Shown here one piece after another: positions 26,665-34,761 of a DNA stretch of 64,000 nucleotides. This stretch comes from an uncultured Oscillospiraceae bacterium (GTDB lineage Bacteria > Bacillota > Clostridia > Oscillospirales > Oscillospiraceae). How positions within the stretch are numbered: position 1 is the first letter of the stretch; each line of letters opens with the position of its first letter. A program made the position numbers and the translations under genes. The notes below the pieces were generated by a model. The model worked only from the letters and a program-made list of their open reading frames with translations. It had not been told where the DNA came from and ran no database searches. The stretch spans positions 4,496-68,495 of the forward strand of contig CAJUOT010000009.1 in assembly GCA_910588135.1 (NCBI GenBank). The letters run 5' to 3'.

Positions 26665-28290
26665 ATGACCATCGCGCAGCTATCCCTGTTTATTGCCCGG
26701 CTTCTGGCCGGTACGGGAGTGTTTCTGGTAGGGGTTCACCTGCTCACGGCCAACATTGAGCAGCTGGCCACGGAGAGAATCAAGGAGCTGTTCAGCCGGA
26801 CTGCCGGCAGGCGGCTGGTCAATGTGGGGATTGGCGCTGCCGCCACCGCGCTGATTCAGAGCTCCGGCGTGACCACCGTGCTCATCGTTGGCTTTGTCAA
26901 CGTAGGGGTGGTCAATCTCTATCAGGCCGCCGCCATGATTATGGGCGCCAACATCGGCACCACCGTCACCGCCCAGATCGCCGCCCTCAGCGCGTTTCCC
27001 GTCACCACGTACCTCCAGGGGCTGGTGTTTGCCGGCATCATGATCTCTATGGTGTGCAAGCGGGACAGCTTGAAGAAAACCGGCCTTATCCTGGCGGGTC
27101 TGGGGCTCATTTTCATCGGGCTGGCGCTCATGTCCGATGTCATGAAGGCAAACCGGGACGCCATCCAGCACATTTTTGAGTCGGTGACCAACCCGCTCCT
27201 GCTGCTGCTCACAGGCGTCTTTCTCACGGCCCTGGTGCAGTCCAGCTCGGCGACCACCTCGGTCATCATTGCCATGTCGGTGGCGGGACTTACCATTGGC
27301 TCCGGCGGAAACGAGGTGCTGTATATCATTTTGGGAACCAACATCGGCTCCTGCGTCACCGCCCTCATGTCCTCGGCCACCGCCGGGGTGAGCGCCCGGC
27401 GGGCGGGGCTGATTCATTTGATGTTCAACACGATAGGTTCCGCCATCTTTTTCGCGGTGCTGCTGTTCTGGCCTGGGTTCATGGACATCACGTTTCGCCG
27501 GTGGTTTTCCGCTCCCGCCACCCAGATCGCCATGTTCCACACCTTTTTTAACGTTACGTGTACGGTGCTTTTCCTGCCTTTGTGCGGGTGGTTTGTCAAG
27601 ACGGCGGAACTGCTGGTCCGGGGAAAACAGCCTCCGGTTGCGGGAACCTGCCTGGACGAGCGTATGCTCTCCTCCGCCTCGCTGGCCATCTCCCAGCTGG
27701 AAAAGGAGCTGGTCCGGCTGTCCGACACCGCCATGGAGGCTTTCCGCACCGGCTACCGCTCTTTCCGGGAGAAGGACGAAACTCTCATTGCGCCCACGCA
27801 CCGGCTCATTGACCGGGCGGGGAGCATCAGCCAGGAGATGGTGAATTACCTCATCCGGCTGTCCGCACAGAGCAAGCTGGCAGACGAGCGCCCCATCTCC
27901 GATCTTCACAGTAATTTGGGGGATATCATGCGCATCGCTGAGATCGCGGACAATCTGACCAAGTATACCCGGCGCTCCATAGATGCCGGCCTGGATTTTT
28001 CCGGAGGCGTGCGGGAGGAGCTGGACGGTATGGCGGCCAGGGTGGAGGAGCTGTACGGCCTCACCAAGCGGGCGGTGCTGGGGCAGGATGCGGCCCTGGT
28101 GCCCGAGATCGACCGGGTGGAGGAGGAGATTGACGGCCTGCGCCGGCAGCTTATTGACCGCCATATCCAGCGGCTGAACGCGGGTGCGTACAGGGCTGAG
28201 TCCAGCGGGGTGTTCATCAATCTGGTGTCCAATCTGGAGAGGCTTGGGGACCATCTGACCTATATTGCGCATACGGTCCGGGAGAGGTAA
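26665..28290 (+). CDS. Na/Pi-cotransporter-family protein with PhoU-like domain
   Basis: A 541-residue protein. The membrane half (about 1-320) holds the two inverted repeats of the Na/Pi cotransporter II family, each with a QSS motif: TALIQSSGVTTVL and TALVQSSSATTSV. The C-terminal half (about 345-541) is a PhoU-like helical bundle with conserved acidic residues. ATG 26665 follows AGAGGAGAT. The family moves phosphate with sodium, but many bacterial members are uncharacterised. Expression appears to be gated by a manganese riboswitch, suggesting a role in metal or metal-phosphate balance. A strong terminator follows. Confidence 0.88.
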   Translation: MTIAQLSLFIARLLAGTGVFLVGVHLLTANIEQLATERIKELFSRTAGRRLVNVGIGAAATALIQSSGVTTVLIVGFVNVGVVNLYQAAAMIMGANIGTTVTAQIAALSAFPVTTYLQGLVFAGIMISMVCKRDSLKKTGLILAGLGLIFIGLALMSDVMKANRDAIQHIFESVTNPLLLLLTGVFLTALVQSSSATTSVIIAMSVAGLTIGSGGNEVLYIILGTNIGSCVTALMSSATAGVSARRAGLIHLMFNTIGSAIFFAVLLFWPGFMDITFRRWFSAPATQIAMFHTFFNVTCTVLFLPLCGWFVKTAELLVRGKQPPVAGTCLDERMLSSASLAISQLEKELVRLSDTAMEAFRTGYRSFREKDETLIAPTHRLIDRAGSISQEMVNYLIRLSAQSKLADERPISDLHSNLGDIMRIAEIADNLTKYTRRSIDAGLDFSGGVREELDGMAARVEELYGLTKRAVLGQDAALVPEIDRVEEEIDGLRRQLIDRHIQRLNAGAYRAESSGVFINLVSNLERLGDHLTYIAHTVRER

Positions 28291-28305
28291 CGAAGGACAG
28301 GATGC

Positions 28306-28351
28306 AAAAAGCGCGCAGTACCGGCTTTTCCGCCGGTGCTGCACGCTTTTT
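28306..28351. terminator. Terminator between Na/Pi and desulfidase genes
   Basis: AAAAAGCGCGCAGTACCGGC pairs with the complement ending at 28351 across a TTTTCC loop. A-run and T-run flanks make it usable by both converging genes. Confidence 0.88.
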
Positions 28352-28377
28352 CAGACCTCTTTTTTCAGAGAAGAGCG

Positions 28378-29652
28378 TCAGCAGCCCTCCACCATGATGC
28401 TGATGATCTCCCGGTCAGTGCCCGCCATGCCGTCCCGGGCTAGGCGGCCCACGTTGCGGATGGTGTTCTCCACGCCCTTCACCACAATTCCGTCCCCGCC
28501 ATAGAACTGGGCGCCGTGGCGCTGCATCTGCCAGCCCAGCAGCCCGGCCTCCACGGCAGAGGCGATCTTGGCCGCGCAGCTGGCCTTGGCCCCGTCGCAG
28601 ATCATGCCGGAGTTGATGGCCACCGCGTTGACGATGGTGTGGGCGATCTCATCCGCCTTTCCGCCGTAGAGGTAGGCAATGCCCGCCCCGGCGCCGCACC
28701 CGGCGCTGGTGGCCCCGCAGTAGGCGGACAGCCGCCCGATGCCTGTTTTCAGGTGGATGGTCACCAGGTTGGCCACTGCCAGCGCCCGGTACAGAGTATC
28801 CTGTCTGACGCCCAGCTCCTCTGCGTACACGATCACCGGAAGAGAGGCGGTCATCCCCTGGTTGCCGCTGCCCGAATTGATGACCACCGGTAGCTCACAG
28901 CCGCTCATCCGGGCGTCGGACCCGGCTGCGGCGTAAGCTTTGGCCCGGTTGTGGGGGGCGTCCCCGTAAGCATCCAGCAGAATCTTCCCGATCCCCGCGC
29001 CCCACGCGCCCCGCAGTCCCTCTTCCGCGATGGCCCGGTTCAGGCTGATCTGGCGGTCCAGAACCGCTTTGATGTGGGAAACCTCCACTGTGTCGGCAAA
29101 TTCCACAATGCCCTCCACAGTGAGCAAGGCGCGGTTTGGCCCTGCCGTTCCGGCGCCTTCTGCGCAGGCTCGCGCCTGAAGGGCTTCCCCGTCCCGCTCC
29201 ACCCGGACCACATTGGTGTGGCCCCCGGCAATGCGCACGGAGGCGGTGTGCCCCGCCGCCGCCACAGCGATCTGGATGTCGAAGATGAACCCGCTGTCGG
29301 CGGGGACCACGGAGATAGGGGTGTTATCCAGATAGGATTTGATATCCGGGAGCTGTCTGTCCTCCACGGCGGACAGCACCTCCAGCTCCCGCCCCGCGTC
29401 CCCCGCCGCAATGCCTGCGGCCGCGGCGGCTGCAATGCCCCGCAGGCCTCCGGTGTGGGGGACCACCACGCTTTTCACGTTCTTGATGATGTTGGCGCTC
29501 ACCCGGATATCCACTTGTTCCGGCAGCAGGCCCAGGGTCTGGCGGGCCAGGGCGGCGGCGTAGGCCACGGCGATGGGCTCGGTGCAGCCCATGGCGGGCA
29601 CCAGCTCCTCCCGCAGAATATCCACGCAGGCGCGATATAACGTTTGCTCCAT
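28378..29652 (-). CDS. L-cysteine desulfidase / UPF0597 (CyuA, CdsB) family
   Basis: A 424-residue serine-dehydratase-alpha-like protein. Signatures are MGCTEPIAVAYAAA near residue 21, VINSGSGNQGMTASLPV, YCGATSAGCGAGAGIAYL and ICDGAKASCAAKI. The cysteines in these motifs would hold a 4Fe-4S cluster. The family breaks cysteine into pyruvate, ammonia and sulfide. Start ATG 29652 has GGAGGG upstream. A LysR gene lies directly upstream on the same strand. Some relatives may act on other hydroxy or thiol amino acids. Confidence 0.85.
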   Translation of the reverse strand: MEQTLYRACVDILREELVPAMGCTEPIAVAYAAALARQTLGLLPEQVDIRVSANIIKNVKSVVVPHTGGLRGIAAAAAAGIAAGDAGRELEVLSAVEDRQLPDIKSYLDNTPISVVPADSGFIFDIQIAVAAAGHTASVRIAGGHTNVVRVERDGEALQARACAEGAGTAGPNRALLTVEGIVEFADTVEVSHIKAVLDRQISLNRAIAEEGLRGAWGAGIGKILLDAYGDAPHNRAKAYAAAGSDARMSGCELPVVINSGSGNQGMTASLPVIVYAEELGVRQDTLYRALAVANLVTIHLKTGIGRLSAYCGATSAGCGAGAGIAYLYGGKADEIAHTIVNAVAINSGMICDGAKASCAAKIASAVEAGLLGWQMQRHGAQFYGGDGIVVKGVENTIRNVGRLARDGMAGTDREIISIMVEGC

Positions 29653-29762
29653 ACCGGCTTCCCTCCAGCAAAAATGTTCAGGTGCACACCGTGTTTGCGT
29701 TCATACCGGGGCGAAAGCGCCGCCCTAGGCAGGCGGGGCAGGCCCCCGGTTTCCGCCGCTGG

Positions 29763-30647
29763 CTACGGTCGGGCCATTTCCGTCCGCATCAAGTCCAAAA
29801 AGGCCCCGGCTGCGGGGGAGAGGAGCTGATACCGCTTCCAAACCAGACGGAGCTCCACGGTGAGAGCGGGCGCCAGGGGGCGGTAACAGAGGGAACTGTT
29901 TCCGGATGTGTTGATGAGACCGTCCAGGGTGACCGCCAGACCGAGCCCCTCTTCCACCATGAGGGAGGCATTGTAAATTAAGTTGTGGGTGCCGACCACA
30001 TTCAATTGGGACAGGCGCCGGCCCATCCAGGCCAGGAAAGGGCTGCCGTCCCTGATCTGCCGGGAGAGCAGCAGCGGCTCACGGGCCAGATCGGCCGGTT
30101 CGACGGCGCTCTTTTCCGCCAGGGGATGGGACTTGGGCATGAGGACGCCCCATGTATCCCGGTGCGGAAGGAGTATGTGCTCATACTTGCCCATGTCCGC
30201 GTCCCCCACCAGCAGCGCAAAGTCAAGCAGCCCCCGGTCCAGCTGCTCCACAATATCCACCCGGTCTCCGCTGACAATATGCAGATGGACCTTTCCGGAA
30301 ACCGCTTTCAGAGCCTCTGCGGTCCGGGCGACCAGCCGCATTCCCTCTGTTTCGCCTGCTCCGATGGACACATCGCCGCTGACAGACGCTCCGTAGGCGG
30401 ACACCTCCCCGGAGGTTTTGTCCACCAGGTCGATGATCTCCTCGGCCCGCTTGCGCAGGTACATCCCCTCTTCGGTGAGGGTGATCTTCCGCCGGCCCCG
30501 GAGGAACAGGGTTTTGCCCAGCTCATCCTCCAGATCCCTGAGCTGGCGGGAGAGGGACGGCTGCGCGGTGTGCAGGGCTTCCGCCGCCCGGGAAATGCTC
30601 TCTTCCCGTGCCACCGCTAAAAAGTACCGCAAAACCCGCAATTCCAT
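29763..30647 (-). CDS. LysR-family transcription regulator
   Basis: A 294-residue LysR protein with an N-terminal winged helix (about 1-60: SISRAAEALHTAQPSLSRQL) and a periplasmic-binding-like effector domain. The start is taken as ATG 30647 because AAAGGAGGG abuts the upstream ATG at 30656 but is 9 nt from 30647. It is divergent from a cupin/flavodoxin operon, and the shared 130-bp gap holds a T-N11-A type palindrome overlapping its own -35 box. Confidence 0.9.
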   Translation of the reverse strand: MELRVLRYFLAVAREESISRAAEALHTAQPSLSRQLRDLEDELGKTLFLRGRRKITLTEEGMYLRKRAEEIIDLVDKTSGEVSAYGASVSGDVSIGAGETEGMRLVARTAEALKAVSGKVHLHIVSGDRVDIVEQLDRGLLDFALLVGDADMGKYEHILLPHRDTWGVLMPKSHPLAEKSAVEPADLAREPLLLSRQIRDGSPFLAWMGRRLSQLNVVGTHNLIYNASLMVEEGLGLAVTLDGLINTSGNSSLCYRPLAPALTVELRLVWKRYQLLSPAAGAFLDLMRTEMARP

Positions 30648-30670
30648 GCAAATCATCCCTCCTTTGACCT

Positions 30671-30700
30671 ATAGTATCACGGCACAGATATACCTGTCAA
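30671..30700 (-). promoter_or_regulatory. lysR promoter
   Basis: On the minus strand TTGACA (complement of 30695-30700), 18 bp ending in TGA, then TACTAT (complement of 30671-30676). The LysR palindrome at 30688-30706 covers the -35 box, which fits autorepression. Confidence 0.6.
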
Positions 30701-30706
30701 GTATAT
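30688..30706. promoter_or_regulatory. LysR-type binding site
   Basis: ATATAC-N7-GTATAT is a perfect 6-bp inverted repeat with the T-N11-A layout of LysR boxes, about 22 bp upstream of the rightward -35 element. Confidence 0.55.
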
Positions 30707-30727
30707 TGCCATATCCAGCATAAGTAT

Positions 30728-30756
30728 TTGCGATCAACTGGCGGGGGGCTTATAAT
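30728..30756 (+). promoter_or_regulatory. Promoter of the cupin/flavodoxin operon
   Basis: TTGCGA (30728-30733), 17 bp, TATAAT (30751-30756), 22 bp before the first start codon. Confidence 0.65.
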
Positions 30757-30777
30757 TGGAACAGAGGGGGTGAGGCA

Positions 30778-31089
30778 ATGATTCCCGGGAGAACGGAGGA
30801 CGAGATCCGGCAAAACCTGAAGGATGCGGGGTGCGGCAATCAGATGATTGCGCGCTGCATGGAGGCGGTGAAAGCGGGCGATGGGCAGAGGTGCGCCAGA
30901 CTTTTGGAGGACAGGCGGAGAGCGCTGCTGGACAGGATACACGGCGAAGAGAAAAAGCTGAGCTGCCTGGACTATCTGCGCTATCAGCTGCGAAAGAACC
31001 AACGGCAGGCCGGTGCGAAGAGAACGGCTCAAACTCCGGAAGAGCGCCGGCAGCCAGGAAAACGAATCTGCAAGGAGGATGTACCATGA
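30778..31089 (+). CDS. Small charged protein of unknown function
   Basis: A 103-residue soluble, strongly basic and acidic protein with no membrane segment. It is predicted helical (TEDEIRQNLKDAGC, RLLEDRRRALLDRIHGEEKK). Start ATG 30778 has AGAGGGGGTGAGG upstream. Its stop overlaps the next start (ATGA), so it is coupled to the cupin protein. I recognise similar small genes beside flavodoxin-like operons in clostridia from memory only and cannot name a function. Confidence 0.7.
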   Translation: MIPGRTEDEIRQNLKDAGCGNQMIARCMEAVKAGDGQRCARLLEDRRRALLDRIHGEEKKLSCLDYLRYQLRKNQRQAGAKRTAQTPEERRQPGKRICKEDVP

Positions 31090-31820
31090 AAATTCAGCAG
31101 ACTGCGGGGCGGGATCAGCTGGGAGGTTTCGCCCCTAAATTTGCCCAGCTCAACGACGATGTGCTGTTTGGCGAGGTGTGGAGCGGCGGCGGGCTGTCCC
31201 TCAAAATGCGCTCGATCCTTACGGTCACGGTGCTGGTGAGCAAGGGGATGGTGGACAGCTCGTTCCGGTTCCACCTCCAGAACGCCAGGAAAAACGGGGT
31301 GGCCAAGGCTGAGATGGCGGAGATTCTCACCCATGTGGCCTTCTACGCCGGCTGGCCCAACGCCTGGGCCGCCTTTCGCGCGGCGGTGGAGGTTTACGGA
31401 GACGACCCCGGCACAAATGGCGGGATGTTCGGCCTGGGCCGGCCTAACGAGGCATTTGCCCGGTATTTCACTGGAAACAGTTACCTGAATCCGCTTACCA
31501 ACCCGGAAGAAACTGTGTTTCTCGCCAATGTTACCTTTGAGCCGGGGTGCCGCAACAACTGGCACATTCACCACGCCGCAAAAGGGGGAGGACAGATTCT
31601 GCTGTGCACCGACGGCCGGGGCTGGTATCAGGAGTGGGGCAAAGACGCCCGGGAGCTCCACCCCGGCGACGTGGTTTATATCCCCGCCGGGGTGAAGCAC
31701 TGGCATGGCGCCGCCGGGGACAGCTGGTTCAGCCACATCGCGCTGGAAGCCCCCGGGGAGGAGTGCGCCAACGAGTGGCTGGAGCCGGTGGACGGCGAAC
31801 AGTATGGAAAGCTGAGGTAG
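31086..31820 (+). CDS. Carboxymuconolactone-decarboxylase-like/cupin fusion protein
   Basis: A 244-residue two-domain protein. Residues 1-110 resemble AhpD/CMD alkylhydroperoxidase-like domains (EILTHVAFYAGWPNAWAAF). Residues 130-235 form a cupin with metal-ligand motifs NNWHIHHAAKGGGQIL and HPGDVVYIPAGVKHWHGA. The typical CMD Cx2C catalytic pair is absent. Its start overlaps the upstream stop by 4 nt. Such fusions often sit with LysR regulators and flavodoxins and are thought to handle reactive or quinone-like compounds, but no substrate can be assigned. Confidence 0.85.
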   Translation: MKIQQTAGRDQLGGFAPKFAQLNDDVLFGEVWSGGGLSLKMRSILTVTVLVSKGMVDSSFRFHLQNARKNGVAKAEMAEILTHVAFYAGWPNAWAAFRAAVEVYGDDPGTNGGMFGLGRPNEAFARYFTGNSYLNPLTNPEETVFLANVTFEPGCRNNWHIHHAAKGGGQILLCTDGRGWYQEWGKDARELHPGDVVYIPAGVKHWHGAAGDSWFSHIALEAPGEECANEWLEPVDGEQYGKLR

Positions 31821-31826
31821 GCGCCC

Positions 31827-32855
31827 ATGAAACGAAACTGGATTACGGGCTTTCTTGCCGCCGCGATGCTTTTGGGCTCTGCCTCCTGTGCCGGCAGGGA
31901 CGGCGGGTTCCCGTCCGGCCCGGTGCCGGAGGAGACCCCTGCGCCTGCGGCCTCCAATACCCCCGCCCCGGAGGAAACCGCCTCTGCAAAGCCCTCCGCC
32001 CCAAGGAAGGGAAAGGTGCTGGTGGCCTATTTCTCCGCCACGGGGAATACCCGCCCCTTGGCGGAATATGCCGCCGACATTCTTGACGCCGACCTCTATG
32101 AGATCGTGCCCGCCCAGCCCTACACCGCCGATGATTTGAACTACAATAAGGACTGCCGGGCCAACGGTGAACAGAACGATGACGAAGCCCGTCCGGCGAT
32201 TGATGGCGCGGTTGAGGATATGGATCAGTATGACACAGTGGTCATCGGCTACCCCATTTGGTGGGCGCGGGCGCCCAAAATCATCCACACTTTTTTGGAA
32301 CGCTATGATCTGGGCGGCAAAACCATTGTCACCTTTTCCACGTCCGGCGGCAGTGGGCATGAGGATGCCACGATCCGGGGGTACGAGCCGGACGCCGTAT
32401 GGCTGGAGGGGCGGCGCTTTGCAGCCGGAACGGGCCGGGAGGCTGTCGCCGCCTGGCTGGAGACCTTGGAGCTGGATGGAGGGCAGGAAGCCGCAGGCAG
32501 CACCCTTTTTCTGGACGTAAACGGACGCCGGCTGACCGCGGCGCTGGCGGACAACCCGTCTGCGCGGGCGCTGGCGGAGCTGCTTGCCGCAGGGGCGCTG
32601 ACCATTGAGATGAGCGACTACGGCGGCATGGAGAAGGTGGGGCCTTTGGGGGCCGACCTGCCCCGAAATGACGAACCAATCACCACCGGGCCCGGCGACC
32701 TGATCCTTTACCAGGGGAATAAGCTGGTGCTCTACTATGCCGCAAACTCCTGGAGCCTTACCCGGTTGGGGAAGGTTGACGGTGTGACCGGGCAGGAATT
32801 GCGGGAGATTCTCGGAGAGGGCGGCGTGAGCCTGACAGTGTCCCTGGGGGAGTGA
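31827..32855 (+). CDS. Exported flavodoxin lipoprotein with cyclophilin-like domain
   Basis: A 342-residue protein with a signal peptide ending at lipobox Cys21 (LLGSASC). A Pro/Ala-rich linker (about 25-62) follows, then a flavodoxin domain (about 65-220) with FMN phosphate loop YFSATGNTRPLAE and YPIWWARAPK. The C-terminal part (about 225-342) is cyclophilin-like (LFLDVNGRRLTAAL, YYAANSWSLTRLGKV). An FMN-binding domain outside the membrane suggests extracytoplasmic electron transfer. It starts 6 nt after the cupin stop. Confidence 0.85.
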   Translation: MKRNWITGFLAAAMLLGSASCAGRDGGFPSGPVPEETPAPAASNTPAPEETASAKPSAPRKGKVLVAYFSATGNTRPLAEYAADILDADLYEIVPAQPYTADDLNYNKDCRANGEQNDDEARPAIDGAVEDMDQYDTVVIGYPIWWARAPKIIHTFLERYDLGGKTIVTFSTSGGSGHEDATIRGYEPDAVWLEGRRFAAGTGREAVAAWLETLELDGGQEAAGSTLFLDVNGRRLTAALADNPSARALAELLAAGALTIEMSDYGGMEKVGPLGADLPRNDEPITTGPGDLILYQGNKLVLYYAANSWSLTRLGKVDGVTGQELREILGEGGVSLTVSLGE

Positions 32856-32884
32856 CGGCCTGCCGCCGGGGAGGAGAACCGAAG

Positions 32885-33688
32885 CTACAGGCTCTGAACC
32901 TGATCCATATAGGCGCGCACAGTCTGCGGGCAAATGCCGCCGCCCCAGTTTCCGTTCTCAAAGCAGCTTCCCACAAAGGCTCCATCCGCGAGGGCCAGCC
33001 GCTGGGCGGCGTTTTCTACATTGGTGCCGCCGCCGAGAATGACCGGGGCTTCGGGGAAGGCGCTTTTGATATCTCGAACCATCCGGTCGTTCAGAGCGGG
33101 ATCGGGGTTATAGACTTCGATGGCGGAAGCGCCCACGGTGAGGGCGCTTTTCGCCGTTGCTTTCAGCGCCTCCGGATCGTAGGCGCCGTTTTGCAGGAAG
33201 TGGTAGCCGGATATTTCTGCAACCATTGCGATGTCCTGGGCGCCGATTTTCTGCCGGTAGGACATCACCTTCAACGGATCGGCCTGGATCATGCCGAAGG
33301 GGGAGGGGGATTGGCCCACCAGGACGGAGCAGCGGGTAAAATCTGCGCCGCAGACTTTGGCGACGGCCAGCGAGGGGGTGATGCAGTTCCACATGAGCTG
33401 AGCGCCGATGAGAAAGCCGGGGCCGGCGGTCTGCCGAGCTGTTTCCACTAAAAGCGCCATGCCGGCGACGCGGGCGTAATCGGTGTCGTCCGTGGAGGGA
33501 TAAATTTTGTCCACGGACTGCACCAGACAGCCGGAGGCACCGCCCTCGATCAAGGCGGATACATCCCGCTTGACCTTTTCCTTTGACCGAGCCAGGCCGC
33601 CCTGCTGGTACAGGGGGGTGCCGGGCAGGGGATGCAGGTGGACAAGGCCGATAATCATTTTTTCGTGAGAGTTTTTTGGCTGTAGCAT
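32885..33688 (-). CDS. BtpA/SgcQ-family TIM-barrel protein
   Basis: A 267-residue TIM barrel of the BtpA/SgcQ family (PF03437): MIIGLVHLHPLPGTP at the N-terminus, GASGCLVQ, VGASAIEVYNPDP and VILGGGTNVENAA as phosphate-binding region near the C-terminus. The family is poorly characterised; SgcQ sits in a predicted sugar PTS operon. Start ATG 33688 has AGGAGG 9 nt upstream. It is divergent from the GntR-UTRA regulator and is probably part of the same regulon as the 36-48 kb operon. Confidence 0.85.
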   Translation of the reverse strand: MLQPKNSHEKMIIGLVHLHPLPGTPLYQQGGLARSKEKVKRDVSALIEGGASGCLVQSVDKIYPSTDDTDYARVAGMALLVETARQTAGPGFLIGAQLMWNCITPSLAVAKVCGADFTRCSVLVGQSPSPFGMIQADPLKVMSYRQKIGAQDIAMVAEISGYHFLQNGAYDPEALKATAKSALTVGASAIEVYNPDPALNDRMVRDIKSAFPEAPVILGGGTNVENAAQRLALADGAFVGSCFENGNWGGGICPQTVRAYMDQVQSL

Positions 33689-33799
33689 TGTGAGATTCCT
33701 CCTGTTTATTTGATCTGCTTGGTCTTTTGATGTGGGATTTTGACATATCTTGCCGCTAGGCAATGCCCAGCCGCATTGTACGGTTTTGCAAAAAAACAG

Positions 33800-33828
33800 T
33801 TGCATTGTTGGAAAAAGAATTGTATACT
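33800..33828 (+). promoter_or_regulatory. Promoter of the gntR-UTRA gene
   Basis: TTGCAT (33800-33805), 17 bp, TATACT (33823-33828). The -10 lies inside TTGTATACTGTAAT, resembling UTRA-regulator operators, so autoregulation is possible. Confidence 0.55.
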
Positions 33829-33929
33829 GTAATTAAATTTGAGAATTTACATTTGGCATATCCAGCAGAAAATGACGCACCAGGGAAACGGAGCGGCGGA
33901 TTCCTGCAAACGAGCAAGGAGGTGTCGGT

Positions 33930-34664
33930 ATGCCGGGGGCCACGGATTCTCATGTCTCGAAATACAGTATCGTAATGATGTCGTTGATTGAGCGCATCAA
34001 TAACAACGAGTTTGCGCCGGGCTACAAGCTTCCTTCGGAAAATGAGCTGATTAAAGAGTACAATGTCAGCCGGATCACTGTCCGCCGCGCCCTGAACGAA
34101 ATGGAGACGCAGAAGTATATTTACCGGAAGCAGGGAAAGGGCACGTTTGTCAACCGGAACCGGGTGAACGAAAGTGTGTACAGGCGGTATAACCAGGGGT
34201 TCAGCGCGATGATAAAAAGTGCCGGGCGGGTGTGCACCATCCGGCAGCTTCAAAAGGATTTTCGCCCTGCGGGGAGCTTTTCCGGGCAGCTGGAGCTGGA
34301 CCCCCGGGAGGACTGCCTGTATTACAGCCGGATATATTTTGCAGATGGAATCCCCCTGTTGTATGTGGAAAGCTACATAAACCACCACAACATGGTGGGA
34401 GTGGAGAACTTTGACTATTCGTTCATCTCCCTGTCCGCCCTGATCCGGCAGGTATACGGCGGCACGGTATACCGAAAAAACAGGGCGATCCAGTCCACCA
34501 AGGCGGGCGAGGCGGCCCCGTATTTGGAGGTGGAAGAAAGCGACCCGGTTTTGCGCTTGACCTATCTCTCGAATGTCCATGACAACGCGGCGCTCCGCCC
34601 CTTTGAGTGCGCGGTGGCGTATGCCAGGACGGACATTATTCCCATTGACGCGGAATATCTGTAA
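33930..34664 (+). CDS. GntR-family regulator with UTRA domain
   Basis: A 244-residue regulator. The winged helix (about 8-75) has YKLPSENELIKEYNVSRITV and KQGKGTFV. The UTRA ligand domain (about 95-240) has YYSRIYFADGIPLLYVESYI. UTRA proteins sense phosphorylated sugars or similar metabolites. It is flanked by the BtpA gene (divergent) and a DMT permease (convergent), and it precedes the large SIS/YjbQ operon, which it most likely controls. The same regulator type governs frl and nag systems. Confidence 0.9.
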   Translation: MPGATDSHVSKYSIVMMSLIERINNNEFAPGYKLPSENELIKEYNVSRITVRRALNEMETQKYIYRKQGKGTFVNRNRVNESVYRRYNQGFSAMIKSAGRVCTIRQLQKDFRPAGSFSGQLELDPREDCLYYSRIYFADGIPLLYVESYINHHNMVGVENFDYSFISLSALIRQVYGGTVYRKNRAIQSTKAGEAAPYLEVEESDPVLRLTYLSNVHDNAALRPFECAVAYARTDIIPIDAEYL

Positions 34665-34672
34665 CGGTTTTC

Positions 34673-34740
34673 CAAGGCCGGCGCACAGCGCCGGCCTTGA
34701 TTTACCCGGGAAACGCGCTCTGCGCGTTTCCCGGCTTTTA
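34673..34740. terminator. Tandem terminator hairpins
   Basis: Hairpin 1 (34673-34699) is CAAGGCCGGCG/CGCCGGCCTTG. Hairpin 2 (34706-34734) is CCGGGAAACGCGC/GCGCGTTTCCCGG, followed by CTTTTATTTT. They separate the convergent regulator and permease genes. Confidence 0.88.
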
Positions 34741-34761
34741 TTTTGGGAAAGATATGAGCGG

